From Zygnema cylindricum (taxonomy: Eukaryota; Streptophyta; Zygnematophyceae; Zygnematales; Zygnemataceae): a stretch of 64,000 bases of DNA. The stretch covers positions 62,001 through 126,000 of the forward strand of contig JBBHKE010000013.1 in the NCBI GenBank assembly GCA_037447655.1, in the 5' to 3' direction. This document shows positions 45,511 to 56,900 of the stretch, in pieces; the stretch's first letter is position 1, and each line of letters begins with the position of its first letter. Under the pieces are notes generated by a model. The model searched no databases, was not told where the DNA came from, and worked only from the letters and a program-made list of their open reading frames with translations. The position numbers and the translations under genes are program-made.

Positions 45511-46104
45511 TAACTTTTTTTTTTTTCCACTTTCGAATGAAAATAATAACACAATAATTTAACCGTGTAAAAAAATACAAATTAGAAAAAGAAAAAAAAA
45601 AGTGAAAACAATAGAGTGTACATGGAAAATAATACACCTTATTTTTCTTTTGTTAAGTCAGTAAAACGAGGCCAAAAAATGTGAAATATGTAAAAGAACA
45701 CCATCCACCCTCCCTCCCCCTCCCTCCCCCCCCCTCACCTGTAAACATCGCTAAATGCGGTGACTTTTCCCGTTCGAGAATATTCTGGATCCATATAACC
45801 TAAAAAAAAAAAGTGAAAAAAAAAAGTAAAGAAAAAAAGCCCAAAAAAAAAAAAAAAAAAAAACAACATCGCACAAAAAAATACACAATAAAATACATCA
45901 GTAACTTTTCCTCACCTTTTTTTTTTAAAATACAATTTGATCATATTCGATATCGTAAAACATAATGGTTTAATTAATGTACTTTATAAAAATTAATTGT
46001 AATTTAAAAAATACCTGGAGTTCCCGCAACACCATTGGCTGTCGTTAAATTTCCCTCAGGATCGATTTCTTTTAAAAGACTAAAATCTGCGAGTTTTGCC
46101 TGCA

Positions 46105-47454
46105 CATTAAAAAAAAAAAAAAAAACAACAACATTAAAAATGTTTGCCACAATCTTAAGCGTACCTGCGATTTTATATTTGTTTATTGAAAAAACCGCAA
46201 AACTAAATAAATAAAGAAAGAAAAAATTGCCAGAATCTTAAAAATAACACGAAAAAAAATGAGCGCGTTATTTATTCACGGAATGACGTTTCTCGCGAAT
46301 AAAGAAAATGACATTTTGATAAAATTATAAAATTCAAAATCCCCATTTTAATATAGAAACGAAAAGGAAAGAAAGAAAAGTGATAATAATAAAACGATAG
46401 TATTAACAAAATAAACATCCTTGAGAAAAAAACACAAACATGGAAAAGGAAATTTGAATGGAATTTTAATAAACAAACAAATAAAAAAACAAACAAAAAA
46501 ACAAATAATTAAACAAATAAACAGACAAAAAAAAACCAAAACCAATAAATAAGGAAAAGTAAAGACAGAAAATGAAGAAAAGAAATGACATTAAAGAGCA
46601 GTGAGAAGACATGGACAAGGAAAAGACAGAAGAGAGACAGAGAGAGACAGAGAAGAGGCGAGAGAGAGAGAGAGAGAGAGAGAGAGANNNNNNNNNNTTT
46701 TTTTTTTTTTTTTTTCAGGTCGAGGTAAGTTGTATGTCTTCTCAGTTTTTCTACGTTTAAAAAAAAAAAAAAAAGAGAATAAGTTTTTTTAAATCAGAAT
46801 AAGAAAAATACAAAACCGGAGGGAAGATAAAGATAACACGTTTTTTTTTTTAGGAAAAGGACAAAAAATAAAAATCGTGTTGAGCGACATCAGCTTCAAC
46901 CTGTGGTCAAAATTTGTATTAATACGATACGCGTTTCCGTGCGAACGTCTGTTTATTATTAAAAATATTCCGTACGCTTTTCCGTGCGCTTTTCCTTTTT
47001 CTAAGGATAGGCGCTCAATCGAATCGTACGGATGCAATACATCGCTGGACTTTTTTTTTTTTTTTTTTTCTGCTTGGTTTTTGACTTTTTTTACCGTGTT
47101 TAAAAATGATTTTAAGCGTAGTTAGTCTGAACCGTTAATTACAAAATTAGATCTAACGGCGTTTTTTTAACACGTTTCGAATCACGTTTCATCATAGTCG
47201 ATCTGGACCGTTAGATGATAGTATCCAACGGCCATAAACTACTAGCATTCTTTTTTATATATCTATATATTTTTTTTGCTCATTTTTTTTTCTTTTTTTT
47301 TTATTCATTTTTTTTTAATTACTATTATGATTATTCTTATTATTTTGTTAGCAGACATGACAAGGTAAGTACAGCTTACGTATGTCACACTAAGGATATT
47401 ATCGTCGGGCTACGTAAGGCGTACGTACGTCATTAAATGACAAAAAAAATAAAG
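46105..47454. other. kinase upstream region with assembly gap
   Basis: AT-rich, with a GA microsatellite (46625-46687), ten Ns (46688-46697) and a T-run (46698-46716). No kinase exon was recognised. After the gap a T-run plus CAG|GTCGAG|GTAAGT mimics an acceptor, a 6-base exon and a donor on the plus strand; probably chance or a clipped exon. Confidence 0.5.
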
Positions 47455-47676
47455 TACACCGTGTATTGCTATTAGTGCTGATATTTTTTTCGTCTCTTAG
47501 AACATTTTTTCTCCGTACACACATGTCGGGTTATGGATCTGACGGCTGCAATTGATATCCCTGATTCTCACCTTCCCATCGGCGGTCTCCATATGAAAAT
47601 CGTACATGCGTGTACGGAGAAAATATGTTTTTAAGCGGCGAAGAAAACATTCACACTAACAGCGATACGCGGTGTA
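47455..47676. mobile_element. TA-type MITE, copy 3
   Basis: Bounded by TACACCGTGTATTGCTATTA and an inverse ending CGCGGTGTA. Its right terminal TA is also the left TA of the next copy. Confidence 0.8.
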
Positions 47677-47896
47677 CACTGTGTATCGTTATTAGTGTTA
47701 AATGTTTTTTTTGCCAGTTAAAACATCTTTTCTCCGTACAAAATTGTACGAATTTCATATGGAGACCGCCGATGGGAAGGTGAGAATCAGGGATTTCAAT
47801 CGCAACCGTCAGATCCATAATCCAGCAAGTGTGTACGGGAAAAAGATGCTTTAAGAGACGAAAAAAACATCAGCACTAATAGCAAAACACGGTGTA
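47675..47896. mobile_element. TA-type MITE, copy 4
   Basis: TACACTGTGTATCGTTATTA to ACACGGTGTA. It shares the TA at 47675-47676 with copy 3, as expected if one copy inserted into the TA at the end of the other. Confidence 0.8.
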
Positions 47897-49075
47897 CCTT
47901 GCTAATGAATTGAAAACTTGACGCGGCAAAAGCATTCGGAAGGTTCCAAGAATCCTGTACGGAGCAAGGCTTAAAGGTCATCCACAAAAACACGCCGAAA
48001 CGACAAAGAAAGGACAAATTTGAAATTTTAGTACTGTAATATTTTAGCAGTACGAATGACGTACTGGAGCCGCGGACTGGTACGGTAATGTACCTGAAAG
48101 TACAGTACATTAGTAAAGCTATAGGAGGTTTACTGCACTTTTGAAAAAATAGTACTTTTGAATTACTGTACGGATTCGAAAGAAAAGAAAAGATCCCGGC
48201 AGTCCCGTTTTAAAATGTCGGTCGTGAGACAATCGGGCCGGTTTCCGGAAGTCAAAAGTACAGTTCTGTGGTCAACATTTTTCTGCCGTCATTTCGTACT
48301 ATTCTCGTACATATACGTACTTGTAGTTTCCGTATTTGTACTGTATGCCAGACGCGTCTACGCGGATTGGATGTCGTTTTAAAGCTCGTTTGTACAAAAT
48401 TTGATTCCCTCGAATAGTCTTTAACGCGTTTTCAAAAATTCTGCAAGGTTTGTCCGTCCATCTCCTGTCACGTCTCGTTTCTTTATTTTTGTCTTTATTT
48501 GTACTTGTTTGTCTTTTTTCTATAACACGTTTTTTTTCTTTTTTCTACTTCCATCTTTCACTTCCCTTCATTCTCGTCCATTTTATTTTTATCTTTTCTT
48601 TACTTCTTCTTAAGAATAGCAATAACAATAGTAACAACAACAATAATAATAAAAATAATTATAATAATAATAATTATAATAATTATAATAACAAGAGACT
48701 CTCAACACTTCATGAAAGGCTTCATTACTTTTAGTTTTAGTTTTGGAGATCTTTAAACACCTAAAAACATTACAAAAAAATCTTTCAACATCTTTTCTTT
48801 TCGTTTCCCATTCGATTCAGAATTTTGGTTTATGTACTTTTCGAAAACGTTAAAAAGTTACAACTCTTCTCTTCTATATACCTGAAGGTAGTTGTTTTCT
48901 AGAAAACCCCAACATTTTGCCCCGCTCCCTTCCCCCCCTTTTCTATTTCCCACTTTTAAGAAGCTCCACAACTTTCCGCCGAAGAAAAGAGAGAGAGAGA
49001 GAGAAAGGGGAAAAAAAGGGGAAAAAGACAAAATAATAACGGAAAATAAATATAACATATTATATATATTTATAA
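47897..49075. other. upstream region of the C2-domain gene
   Basis: No coding region supported. Contains an AAT/AAC microsatellite (48625-48695), a GA run (48985-49005), and an AT stretch TATTATATATATTTATAA immediately before the start codon at 49076, which is more likely leader than core promoter at that distance. Confidence 0.5.
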
Positions 49076-51546
49076 ATGTCGATCCCAAAACATTTTTTAG
49101 AAGTCACCATTTTTTTCGCAAAAAATTTAAAAAATATCCAAACATACGGAATCCAAGACCCTTATGTAATTTTGGTTTTAGGAAAAGGACAATTAGAGAC
49201 ACGTGTCCACACTAAAGGCGGTACGGATCCCATATGGAACCAAATCCTTCGTTTGTCTTGTAGTGGGGAAGAGGAAATTCTCTCCCTCTACATAAGAAAC
49301 AAAAATACATTGAGAGATGGTTTAATTGGGAAATCAAAAATTCCTTTGGAAACTATTTTTCAAAAAAAAGAATTTGAAGGACTTTATGCTGTTTTGTCTT
49401 CTAGCGGATCACAATGTGGAGTCATTTCTCTCAAATTTAAGTTTAAGCCGGACGGAAATTTCTCTCCCTCTACCCCCCTTTCCTCCGCCACTCCCACTTG
49501 TCCCTCTCCCTCGACCCCTCCTCTCGCTCCTTCTCCTTCCTCTCCTGCTCCTCTCACTCCTCCTCCTCCTACCCCCATTTCCAACATTTACCCCTCTCTC
49601 TCCTCCATTACAAGTAATGAAAAACCCAATTCCCCAAAGGGAGAAAATGGGTATGTAAGGGAGGGAGGTTCATTCAAGGGAGGTAGTATTTACGTACGGC
49701 AGCAGATAACGACAAAATCGGAGATTTCGAGTGGACCTGCAATCGAGCCGTCACGAGGACCAATCGGAGAGGCGGAAAGTACGTCCAATTTTGTCTCATT
49801 TTATTTCCCCCTTTGATATGTTGTGTTTTGTTTTGTTATAGTCTTCATTTCGCTATCCCTCTCTCTCTACCTCGCCATTTCCCTCTCCCCCTCCCTCTCC
49901 CTCTCCCTCTTCCTCTCCCTTTCCCGTGATTTCTCCTTGTCCCTCGACCTCTCCCTATCCCAACTCCCTCTCCCTCTCGCCCTCCTTCCCCTCCCTACCT
50001 CCCTCCCTCCCTTCCTCCCCCCCTTTCCCTCCCGATTTTTTCTTATTAGTTCAATTATTTTTCTTTTTATTTTCTATCTGTTTGTTTAAACCTATCCTGC
50101 AGATGGACAAATCGGAAACAGTATCCACACTAATTATGGTCCCTGGGAACGGCCGATTTTGAGTCCGAATTCGAATTATTCAGGAAACACCGAATTTCAC
50201 GGAGGGGAATTAAGTTTTGGCGGGAATCCGAACTTTGAAAAAGCTGTTAGGGGAGAGAATATTACTAAAGTAAGTTTTTGTTTTTTTTTTGTTTGTTTGT
50301 TCTGTCTTAGCTATATATTTGTTGTTATTGTTATCATAATGAGGTTTATCATATGTCATTTTAATATAGGTTTGTCCAAATCTACAAAATCCAATTACAA
50401 AAAGTAGGAATGCTACAAGTACAAAAAGTACAAAAGGTACAAAAGGTGGAAGTTATAGCAAAGTCGTAATTTCACAATGTGATAAATTTATTTGTTTTGG
50501 TATCTTATAAACGTAGAATTGTAAAGTTTTTGGAGTTCCATGTTTCCAGTTGATTCCGGTCCATTGGGTTCTTCATTTTTATTTTGGTGTTCCATCTTTG
50601 TTTCCTCTTCCTCCTCCCTCTCTTCCTCTCCCTCTCCCTCTCCCTCTCCTCTTCCTCTTCCCTCTCTCCCTCTCCCTCTCCCTCTCCCTCTCCTCTTCCT
50701 CTTCCCTCTCTCCCTTTCTCTTCCTTCTCTCCCTTTCTCGTCCTTTAACATTTTTGTTTCTTCTCTGTCTTGCAGCCCTCAGCTCCCCCCTTGCCACAAA
50801 ACTCGTATTTTTCTTCCCTGCCCTCCTCTCCTCCTCCCTCAAACCCACAATTTATTTCGCACTCTCCTCCCTCTCTTCTTCATATTCCTCCTCCTTTTTC
50901 TACTCCTAAGACAGAAATTTCTCCTCACTCTCCTTACCCCAGATCTGATTGTTCCGTACATTCGCCAGCTCAGCTTTTGGACTTACCTACCCCAAGGGAA
51001 GACAATTCTATCTCCCCATCTCCCTCTCTTCCTCCTCCCTGTTTATGTTCTTCAACCGTCCCAACTAATTTTCAATATTCTCATCATCAACCCTATTATA
51101 CCCATCAAGAACAATATTACCCTCATTATCCTCCCAACAATTCTCCTCCTTTTTCTCCTCCTCATTTTTATTCTTCTCATTATCCTGCTCATTATCATCC
51201 GCCATATTATTCTCCTCCTTCTCCTAACCATCCCTCTCCACCTACCCCCCAATTTCCTCTTCCTCTTACCCCTCAAAATCCTCCTCCTCCTCCTTCTCTT
51301 CCCCCATATGGATACCCGAATCAAAATTATTCGAATTTTCCGACGAATAATTATCCGCCCCAAATTCCCCAAAATCATCAGTTTTCGACGACGGAAAATC
51401 AACATTATCCTCATAACCCCAATTATATCCAACCATCGTACGGAAATTCGAACTATAATTCGTCGAACTCTCAAACAAATATAAACGTTTCAAATGGGGA
51501 AAACGAATCGATTTCGCTTGCTCCAAATCCGTATCCCAAATATTAA
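49076..51546 (+). CDS. C2-domain protein with Pro/Tyr-rich tail (SRC2-like)
   Basis: Exons 49076-49778, 50103-50269, 50370 to about 50465, and 50776-51546 (TAA), GT-AG junctions with agreeing phases. The end of exon 3 is the weak point (donor at 50463 or 50466). Residues 1-115 form a C2 domain (FLEVTIFFAKNL, YGIQDPYVILVLG, TRVHTKGGTDPIWNQ, FEGLYAVL, GVISLKFKF). The middle is Ser/Pro-rich, then Asn/Gly-rich; the last exon is a low-complexity tail rich in P, Y, S, N and H ending NPYPKY. This order matches SRC2-type plant proteins, which bind membranes through C2 in cold and stress responses. Total about 579 residues. A 314-residue frame over the last exon is a shadow. Function is inferred from domain order only. 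Confidence 0.75.
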
Positions 51547-51829
51547 AAAACATTACTATTTATATCGCAACTTATCTGCGACGTTTTTTCTAATGACTCT
51601 CCTCGAATTTTTTGGAATTCGGATTCCAAATAAACAAGTATAAAAATATAAGGTTCGGATATATTTTTCCGGAAAAGCCGTACCTTTCGACAGAAAACAA
51701 TTCCGTAGAAAAATGATTTTGTGAAAAGCGATTACGTAAAAAACCGTACTTTAGAATCTATTTTTATGGGAAAGAGAAAAAGTCTGGAATAGGAAACATT
51801 TTGATTCATAAATCCATTAAATCTTAGTG

Positions 51830-52468
51830 CCATCCTTCTCCTCCCTCTCCTACTCCTTACTCTCTCAACAATCCCTCTCCCTCTCCCTCTCCCTCTCCCT
51901 CCCTCCCTCCCTCCTCTCCTTCTCTCCACCCTCTCTTTCCTTCATTCCTTCCTTCCTTCCCTCCCCCAGGAATATTCCATCATCCCTCCATCTCCTCCTC
52001 CTCCTCCTCCTCCTTATTACTCCTCCTCAATACCCCCCTCGTCCTACAACTCCTCCATATCCCTCAATACCCTCCTCCTCCCCCTCCTAGGTATCCCTCT
52101 CCTACTCTTCAATATCTCTTTTCTTCCCCTCCTCAATATTCTCCTCCTACTCCTCACTATCCCACTCCCTCTACCCCTCACTATCCCACTCTCTCCTCTT
52201 CTCACTTTCCTCCTTTTCCCCCAAATGGATACCCAAACCAAAATGTCCGAATTTTTCGACGAATTATTTTGGAACGAATTTTTCCAAAAGTCAACACCTT
52301 TTGACGCCAAAAAGCTAACATTATCATCATTTACCCAATTGTACCCAAACATAGTTCGGAAATTCGAATGATAATTCGTCCTTAGCGTCAAATTTTCACA
52401 AAAAAATTAAAGTTCCATATGGAGTTTTTGAAAATGAATTCAGTATTCGAGCTCCAAATATGTATTAA
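51830..52468 (+). pseudogene. decayed duplicate of the last C2-gene exon
   Basis: From CCAAATGGATACCCAAAC onward (52223-52468) it follows the end of the C2 gene (51303-51546): the same GGATACCC, TTTTTCGACGAAT, CATAGTTCGGAAATTCGAA and final TAT-TAA, about 920 bases further on. The repetitive Pro-rich part precedes it. Frameshifts break the frame, so it is a tandem 3' duplication that has decayed. Confidence 0.72.
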
Positions 52469-52700
52469 GAATAATTAAATTTACCGGATTACCCCTTTTC
52501 TTTATCCTCATTACCCCCCCATTTTTATTTTTATTTTCGTTTTTTTTTGTTTTTGCTTCACATTTGACTCTGTAGAAAGACTAATTATTCCAAAAAAAAG
52601 AAAAAAGAAAAATTGTTAATAACTCCAAAAACCTCAATAGCCCTCCCAAAAAATCAACTTTCCTCAGACTTCGATTCTTCTCTGGTTTTTTTTTTTTTTC

Positions 52701-52742
<42 letters not shown>

Positions 52743-53475
52743 CAAGTGGGAAAGGGGGGAGAGAGAAAAAGTTTAGACAAACTCACACTTTGAGGGAAAA
52801 TGGGGTTTCATAGTATTTCAAATCCTGTATTTATTTTATTTTGTCCTCGCAGGTTATTTTTTCGCGGGAGTTTATCACTTTATTTGTATTTTTATGAAGT
52901 TTGAGTCTTTTATTTTATTCCAAAAACAGTTCTCCTTTTTGAAATGCCATGTTTAAACAAAACATAGTTTCTAATTTCTATTTCTTGATTTCTTTTTAAT
53001 TTTATAGAGATGTGTTTAAAATGTTTCATGTTTTGGATGGTTTTGAATGTTTTTGGACATAGACAATGTTTTTGAATGTTATTTTTAAATGTTTTTGATT
53101 TTTTTTTTTAAATGTTTTTGGTTTTTTTTTTTAAATGTTTTTGAATGTTTTTGAAAATTCAAAGTAATTTCCATATATTCTTTGCATCCTTTATTTTTAC
53201 TATTGTTTTTAATATATGAAAGGTTCGATTTTTCTGCTCAATGTTCACCACAGAAAAGAAAAAATAGCGGGATCACTCAAATTAAGCAACATTACATCAC
53301 ATTGAATTGACATTGGCAGAAATTTCGGAAAAATAAATGCACATTAAAAAAATAAAATCGCCAAGGATTCTACTCGCACGAACATAAGTATACGAAAAAA
53401 AAAAACAATAATAATAACAAAAAATAAATAAAATACGACCTGTTGTGACGTGACGGGCTTTCGGACGTGCATGGC
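52469..53475. other. T-rich spacer
   Basis: Contains a T-tract of about 50 bases (52690-52742) and a run of AATGTTTTTGAATGTTTTT-like repeats (53040-53150). No gene. Confidence 0.55.
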
Positions 53476-53723
53476 AACACTAATAGCGATACACGGTGTA
53501 GTGTACACCGCGAATCGCTATTAGTGTTAATGTTTTTCTTGCCACTAAAAACATCTTTTCTCCGTATGCGCTTGCCGGATTGTGGATCTGACAGTTGCGA
53601 TTGAAGTCTAATATTCTCACTTTTCGATTGACGGTTTCCATGTAATAATCGGACAAGTGTGCACGGAGAAAGCTCTTTTAAGTGTCAAAAAAATTATTAA
53701 CTCTAGTAGCGATACACGGTGTA
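53476..53723. mobile_element. TA-type MITE, copy 5, with an extra terminus
   Basis: A complete copy runs from TACACCGCGAATCGCTATTA (53504) to ACACGGTGTA (53723). Directly left of it is a lone, opposite-facing end (AACACTAATAGCGATACACGGTGTA region, 53476-53500), the remnant of a neighbouring copy. Confidence 0.75.
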
Positions 53724-53999
53724 GATCCAAATCCAGTGGGCTAACAAAGAGAAAAAACTTTATTACAGAAAGTGCGATGGAAAACCCATCAAAGTACAAA
53801 GGGGGTAAAAAAAAGAAAAAGCACATTGAAAGACTACAAGAGCCAACAATTACTAAAACAAAACAAAACAAACAAATGAGGAAACAAAAGGCACAGGGCC
53901 AGCTGGAAGACTAAACAAAATGCCACAGATGACTAGAAAAAAAAGAAAAAACCCACTCTACATGATGCCCCACAACCCTAACAAGCTAAATGCCACACC

Positions 54000-56900
54000 C
54001 CCGAAGGTCGTGGATGTGGACTGGATCTCGAGGAGGAAGGTCTAGGAGGCCGCGCCTATCATCCGCCACCGTGCTTCGACGGAGAAGGGCCGCAGCTTGA
54101 GCTCGTTGAAGGGCAACTGATACACGTTGACGGTAAAAAGAAACAAGAAGACTTAGGGGAGGATATCCTCAACCCCTGGATTCAAAAGCTTTCTTGGCAT
54201 AGTTGAGGAGAAAATCATCGAAGACTTGTCCAAAGAACCAAAAATCTCAGCTGTAAACGGGACAAATTGGTCCCCTGGGTCTCAATGAGCGTAATCCCTT
54301 TCCTTAGAAGTCGCTACGTCCCGAGGCGTGCCACACTTGTATGCACTACTGCGCGAGAAGAAACGTGGGTCCCTGTCGAATTAGTAAGGACCACATCATC
54401 CAAGGTCCGCCCAGACCCGTGGAGGAAAACCAAGAGGAAAACCAAGTCTACCCAAGGACTTCATAGACCACTAGATTGGGAACGAGGAGGTAAGATATGG
54501 GAAACTTCTCGCTTCACAGTGTAGCCTGCTTCAACTCCAATCGCAGCAATCGCATCCCGAACCAAATCATGCGCGACTATACGTTTAACCCCCCGCGAGC
54601 AACAAAGTAAATGGATGTCGTCGGAGTCAATTGGTTGGTTACAAACACACTTGGGGCGCCCAAGAAACGGAGGGTGAGGCAAACCCAAACGAAGGCAGGT
54701 AGGAGGCGGGTAGCAGAGGTGAACTGGTAGACGCCAGACGAAGTGTCGAAAAAATGGGTGTTGTTTGTAACCGTGCATCAGCCCTAGACCCAGAACACGA
54801 GCGTAAACGAGCACGCGATTAAGCCGGAGGTAACGCGTTCAATAGATCATGGAATTCTGCGGCTGCGAACTGCTCGGATATGCGTTGTTGCAAATGGAAG
54901 TTATTGTCAGCAGTAAGAGACGGAACAGGTGGAACTTCGTGTCCGGTATCAGGCGGTAGGAGTGCACGAGCGAAGAAAAGAGCTTCATGGAAGGGAAAAA
55001 AATTGTCCTCTACTCTACGGATGTAATTCTATGGGCTCCATTGCCACACAAAATTCGCAGGTCCAAAGAAGCTAATCTAGATAGTGCCAACTCCAAGTTT
55101 ATATAAATCCAAATGATTGACCCCTTGACGATCAGAACCCCATTACACCTTCACCCCTGTGAAATAAGACATTGTGTGTGCTCAGTTCCACCACAGAATG
55201 CAAAGTTAGAATATGAGTTTTGGATAACATTCCCCACTTTGACTTTCCCTTAGAAATGAAGCCACTTTGGCAGGCAAACACTCTGACCGACTACACCGCT
55301 GTGTAGCCTGGACTCCCCTGAGTCGCAGTAAAAATAATCACTGAAAATGTGTAGCTTGGACTCCCCTGAGTCGCAGCAATAATAATCACTAAAAATGGTC
55401 AACTGAGTTGATAGTTATGGTCAATTGAGTTGATAGTTATGGCTGACCAATGTTTGCCTTTTAAACAAGATGCTCTATGGGAGAGGCGGCTACCTATCCA
55501 AAATATTGTAAGTCCTAAACCCCTCACTAAACCCTCTAGTACTGGAATGCAGACCAATCACAGGACTGTACCGTACATGAAAGTACATGTGCCATGGTAC
55601 TTTCTGTACGAACATTGTACGACACAACCATACTGCGACATTTGTCACATCCGAATTTGTTGTCTTCCATTCTGGAGATTCTATAAACTCGTACGATGTT
55701 GCAACGTGTCATCCGGAGTGGCGACGTCCGTAAACCGCCATATTGTCCTTTGCGCGAAGCCGACGCTTACCACGGCTGTCCGATTAGATCGCCTTTTAAG
55801 GTAAGCTTTTGAAATGAATATTCGCAACATTTATTTCGTGCGGTACATTACTTTATGACACGTTATATGTTCCACTGTACTTTCGTTAGTTAAATGAAAT
55901 GTCCTACGTCTATGTGTTTAAATACTTATCAAACCCAACGTACTATATCACAGTTCATAGACTATTAGATAACGCTGCCGGCTACCGGCTATTCTGACGG
56001 ACGGTTGATACCAAGATCAAAACCTGGGTTCGTCAATATCCTTATAGTAAATCTACTATAAACTTCTCTAGAGAGCTTAGGCAGCCATGGCTCTAGCTCC
56101 CTATCCAGCCTTTAGTGACTACAACAAGTGTAAGGGCTTGGAGAAAGGAGTTAGAGGCAGACTGCCTCTGCTCTTTTCTATCCTAACACAGACCTAGAAA
56201 ATACTTAAATTTTAACAAGGGCAACTTGGGCTAGAATGGGAACAACATTCGCTATAAAACGGGAAGTGATGGCGAGCGCCACCAAAGCCCAACTACCCAA
56301 ATAAGTCGTTGGAGCAACTTGACCCATCGGAATTAAACCTAAACCCCAGTTGGAATTCAAAAGGCTAGCTTGACGTTGTGCAAATGATCTAGCCGATCAA
56401 AAATCCCATGCCCAACGAGGTGATGGAGAACAATAAAAAGACAATCGTCGAACTTCCTTTATGAGGACAAAATTGACGCCTTGATGGTATTGTCCGTGCG
56501 AGAAAAAGAGGTCGTTGAGCAAAATAACGAGTGAGGATTTGAAATGCCACTTGGGAGTCAAAGAGCTTAGAAAGGTCATCAGAGTGCGAGAGGTCCTCCA
56601 ACAAAGCATCAGTGACAACTTGGTTCACAAAAGAAGGGGCACCGATACGAGAGTTTAGAGCTTTAATACCATCCGTCGAAGATGCAATACAAAAACCCAC
56701 AGGAATAGGGAAGTCCGAAGGTAAGCCTTGCGGGCACCAAGCCACACATTTAGACAGTTTAACTGATAAACCAATCCGACGAAGTTGCTCCGCAAAATGG
56801 GAAAAGGCAGGTAAAACTTGGTCACGAGGGCCCACAATAGAAGTATCATCCGCAATGGAAGGGAATAAACAACCACAGAAAGTCGTAGCAGAGTCGCGTA

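Larger units (their letters stand above)
44031..46099 (-). pseudogene. receptor-like kinase, C-terminal exons only, DFS for DFG
   Basis: Four exons with agreeing phases: 46099-46015 (AKLADFSLLKEI, VAGTPG), 45799-45739 (GYMDPEYSRTGKVTAFSDVYS, shown here only in part), 45040-44947 (FGVVLLELVTGKPPT), 44369-44031 (RSVARLASECVERSSENRPT, stop at 44031). They cover kinase subdomains VII to XI and a short tail ending GYTTRD. The Mg-binding DFG reads DFS. No exons for the extracellular, membrane, N-lobe or catalytic-loop parts were found between 46100 and the C2 gene at 49076; a stop precedes the only candidate upstream exon, and a 10-N gap lies at 46688. A truncated pseudogene is most likely; missing sequence in the gap is the alternative. 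Confidence 0.72.

Noticed and set aside
46716-46734. Six-base micro-exon GTCGAG between perfect splice signals
   Set aside because: It lies next to an assembly gap and no partner exons are known, so chance or a clipped exon cannot be separated.
49823-50089. Plus-strand frame rich in S, L and P within C2-gene intron 1
   Set aside because: C/T microsatellite in an intron; the donor at 49779 and acceptor at 50102 give a consistent phase without it.
50540-51484. 314-codon plus-strand frame rich in I, L, P and S
   Set aside because: It overlaps the last exon of the C2 gene in another frame; the exon frame is supported by splice phase, by the C2 gene context and by the duplicated copy downstream.
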